Shown piece after piece: positions 61,839 through 64,000 of a stretch of 64,000 nt of DNA. The position numbers were made by a program, and so were the translations under genes. Positions within the stretch are counted from its first letter, which is position 1. Each line of letters starts with the position of its first letter. Below the pieces are notes generated by a model. The model worked only from the letters and a program-made list of their open reading frames with translations, made no database searches and was not told the origin of the DNA. Origin of the DNA: Nematostella vectensis (lineage: Eukaryota; Cnidaria; Anthozoa; Actiniaria; Edwardsiidae); the NCBI RefSeq assembly GCF_932526225.1, contig NC_064037.1:62001-126000 (forward strand), given 5' to 3'.

Positions 61839-63839
61839 TTTATTTCTATTTATTTTATGCTTTTCACATGATACCAAAACAGCGTCTTTTTTCTTCGCTA
61901 ATTTAATGTCATGTACACAATAAAAGAGATGCGCCCGTGCGCATGGCGAGTCCCCAAGGGACCCAAGACGCCCAAATAGACCTCTATTTTTTGTAATCCA
62001 CAATCTCGGCGAGCTGTGCGTGGCGTAACCGTATTACAGGCCTGGGATCCTGGTTATTGTCCTCCCCATTAATGCGCGGGTTGGGATAACCTTGCAAGAG
62101 TGTTGTACAGCATATTCGCTCGGAAATATCGGTGCTTGGGGCCTTCGGGTTCTTTACAGCCTTCCGTAAAAGCCTTGTGCTGCCATACCGATTGGGTAAT
62201 CCGTATGTATGGTTTCCGTTTTGTTCTTCAGACCGGGTTCGATCCCAGGCCAATGGGCTTTTTTTTAGTTCCTTTTTTTTTTCTTTGTGCTGGACCCCCT
62301 TAATCCTGATAGGTTTTGCGCGAAAATAATAAAAAAAGTGAGTTTGCAAAATAAGCTTCCTAGATTTATTGATTATATGTATTCAATTTGTTCCTAGGAA
62401 ATTAACAAAAAACACAAAGCAAAGAGTTTGAGGAAGTAAACAAGTCTGTGAACTTTAATGTTCTATTTGAAGGGGTGCATTTTGTACAGGGAAGCATACA
62501 TAGAATGCTTAACTGGTGGAGAGGGAAGAGGTAAAAGTTTATTGAGCATAATTTCAACAATAGCTGGGGGAAGAGAGGGGCACTCTCTTCATACAATATT
62601 GAAGTTGTTACCTATAATTAAATAAGTTTGTAACATGTCTTTGTTTATTAAGCAAGGTCTATTTCTGAGACAAGCAAACTCAAGTAAGAGCTGTTGAAAT
62701 AACAGGTGAGTGTTAAAAGAAAAACAATTATCTGATTAGTAAACTACTGTAGATTCGTTTGCACCAAAATAAGAACAAACTTCATTTTGTTTGTTATTTA
62801 TGAGGAACGAGATGAGCTCTACAAAGCCATAAAGAAATATGTATTGCTCATCTAAATTATACAAGTAAATAATAATATTAAAAAAGAACTACTGTAAGTA
62901 ATTAGAGTGGTTTTCATTAACCTGTGAAACAAAGTGTGATAGTGAAACGGTAATAGTTAGTAAAACACAAAAAAGAACAATAGAATCAGATCACAACAAA
63001 GTGTAATACGCTAAAGCGTAGTTCACGGGTTAATGAAGGTTTTGACATTTCAACCTTACATCCACATGAAAGTAATGCCTAATATCGAGAGCCCTACAGT
63101 AAGTGTTTTGCAGTCAAGTTGTTTTCTGTTAGTAGGTAAAAAATTATTCTAAATAATAGTAATCATAGCTATGGTCACCACTTACACATATAGCACTTGT
63201 AATGAAAAGAAAGAAAAAATATATATATGCAGTCAAAAAACAGAATTGCATGATAACCTTGAATATATTGAATAAAGGACTGCAAAAAACATCTTTTGTA
63301 CTAGTTGCTTGAATTGACCCTTGGCTATTTTTAGCTGAATTCCCCTCCCCCTCTAAAAAAGAAAATAATAATAATAATAGAACAAAACTAAAAAGAAAAC
63401 AAACACAGCAGAGACCCCCACGAACAATGTTGATTTTTTTTTTACTTTCCTTTAAAGGGGGAGTGTCATGTTTAAGAGATTTGCAATAGCTCTAGAGCCC
63501 TGACACAATGAACTTCAGTGAAATTCTAATACTGACTTATGAGCTTTTGTTACATGTGGGAGACTTTAAACAAAACAAAAAAAATGACCACAAACTGTCC
63601 ATTAACATAGTTTTCAATATAATATTGCATATTTTTTAATAAGGTATTGACAGCTTTTAAAAAGTTCAACTGTTTGTAGACACTTAAAAGCCTACAATAA
63701 ACACTGACTGGAGACATGCGCAGTACTATGCTGCTGCCCCTTTAAAGTAAAATACAGCTTTACTTAGTCAGCGTAGACAATATTGCGGATTTTGTCAATA
63801 TTCTAATATGAATATGTCAATATCCTCCCCCCTTACGTC
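61839..63839 (+). repeat. Array unit 28 (two-switch mosaic)
   Basis: 2001 bp. Haplotype I to II near 62715, then back to haplotype I variants (AAGAACAATAG, ATCACAACAAAG) from about 62970. Confidence 0.95.
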
Positions 63840-64000
63840 TTTATTTCTATTTATTTTATGCTTTTCACATGATACCAAAACAGCGTCTTTTTTCTTCGCT
63901 AATTTGATGTCATGTACACAATAAAAGAGATGCGCCCGTGCGCATGGCGAGTCCCCAAGGGACCCAAGACGCCCAAATAGACCTCTATTTTTTGTCATCC
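63840..64000 (+). repeat. Array unit 29, cut by the window end
   Basis: First 161 bp of another unit, including the TATA-like motif and both small hairpins. Confidence 0.95.

Overview
This window is almost entirely one tandem array of a long repeat unit. About 28 complete head-to-tail units and a partial 29th fill positions 1-64000. A standard unit is about 2.0 kb (measured lengths 1997-2006 bp when taken from the same landmark). The sequence is AT-rich, has no bacterial-style gene packing, and carries a non-LTR retrotransposon, short TTAA-flanked DNA elements and hammerhead ribozymes. These point to a eukaryotic, probably metazoan invertebrate genome. The retrotransposon protein looks to me like those common in cnidarians, but I cannot confirm the species.

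Each unit has the same layout, given here as offsets from the unit start. At about 80-125 there is a TATA-like stretch and two small perfect hairpins. At about 160-430 there is a GC-richer, hairpin-rich block with an A-box-like motif, a B-box-like motif (GGTTCGATCCC) and a T-run directly after it; this is the best candidate for a functional part, possibly an RNA polymerase III-transcribed non-coding RNA. At about 430-1078 I see no recognisable feature. At about 1079-1195 there is a 109-bp palindromic element with the TTAA-CCC...GGG-TTAA signature of piggyBac-derived MITEs. At about 1380-1545 there are short AT, A-rich and AAT microsatellites. At about 1614-1908 there is a second TTAA-flanked MITE-like element with AGGGG...CCCCT ends. 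No unit contains a convincing protein gene: the short open frames start at non-ATG codons and overlap on both strands.

Four interruptions break the regular array. (1) Units 6, 7, 8 and 14 carry a small insertion inside an AT microsatellite that encodes, on the minus strand, a complete hammerhead ribozyme core (about 11485, 13672, 15899 and 28121). (2) Unit 16 holds a 3955-bp non-coding insertion (31823-35777) flanked by a 13-bp direct repeat. It is built of four head-to-tail copies of a roughly 1.5-kb element; three are shortened from the 5' side, all share the same 3' end, and two carry a different, plus-strand hammerhead. This resembles Penelope-like or retrozyme-type retroelements. (3) Unit 19 holds a 3.4-kb non-LTR retrotransposon on the minus strand (41730-45141) with a long uninterrupted endonuclease/reverse-transcriptase frame. 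(4) Unit 19 also lacks 359 bp at 45697.

Variants shared between units show two main haplotypes, mosaic units that switch between them, and longer-range similarity (units 10/18, 9/15 and 22-23/27-28). This is what unequal crossing-over and gene conversion would produce in an actively homogenising array.
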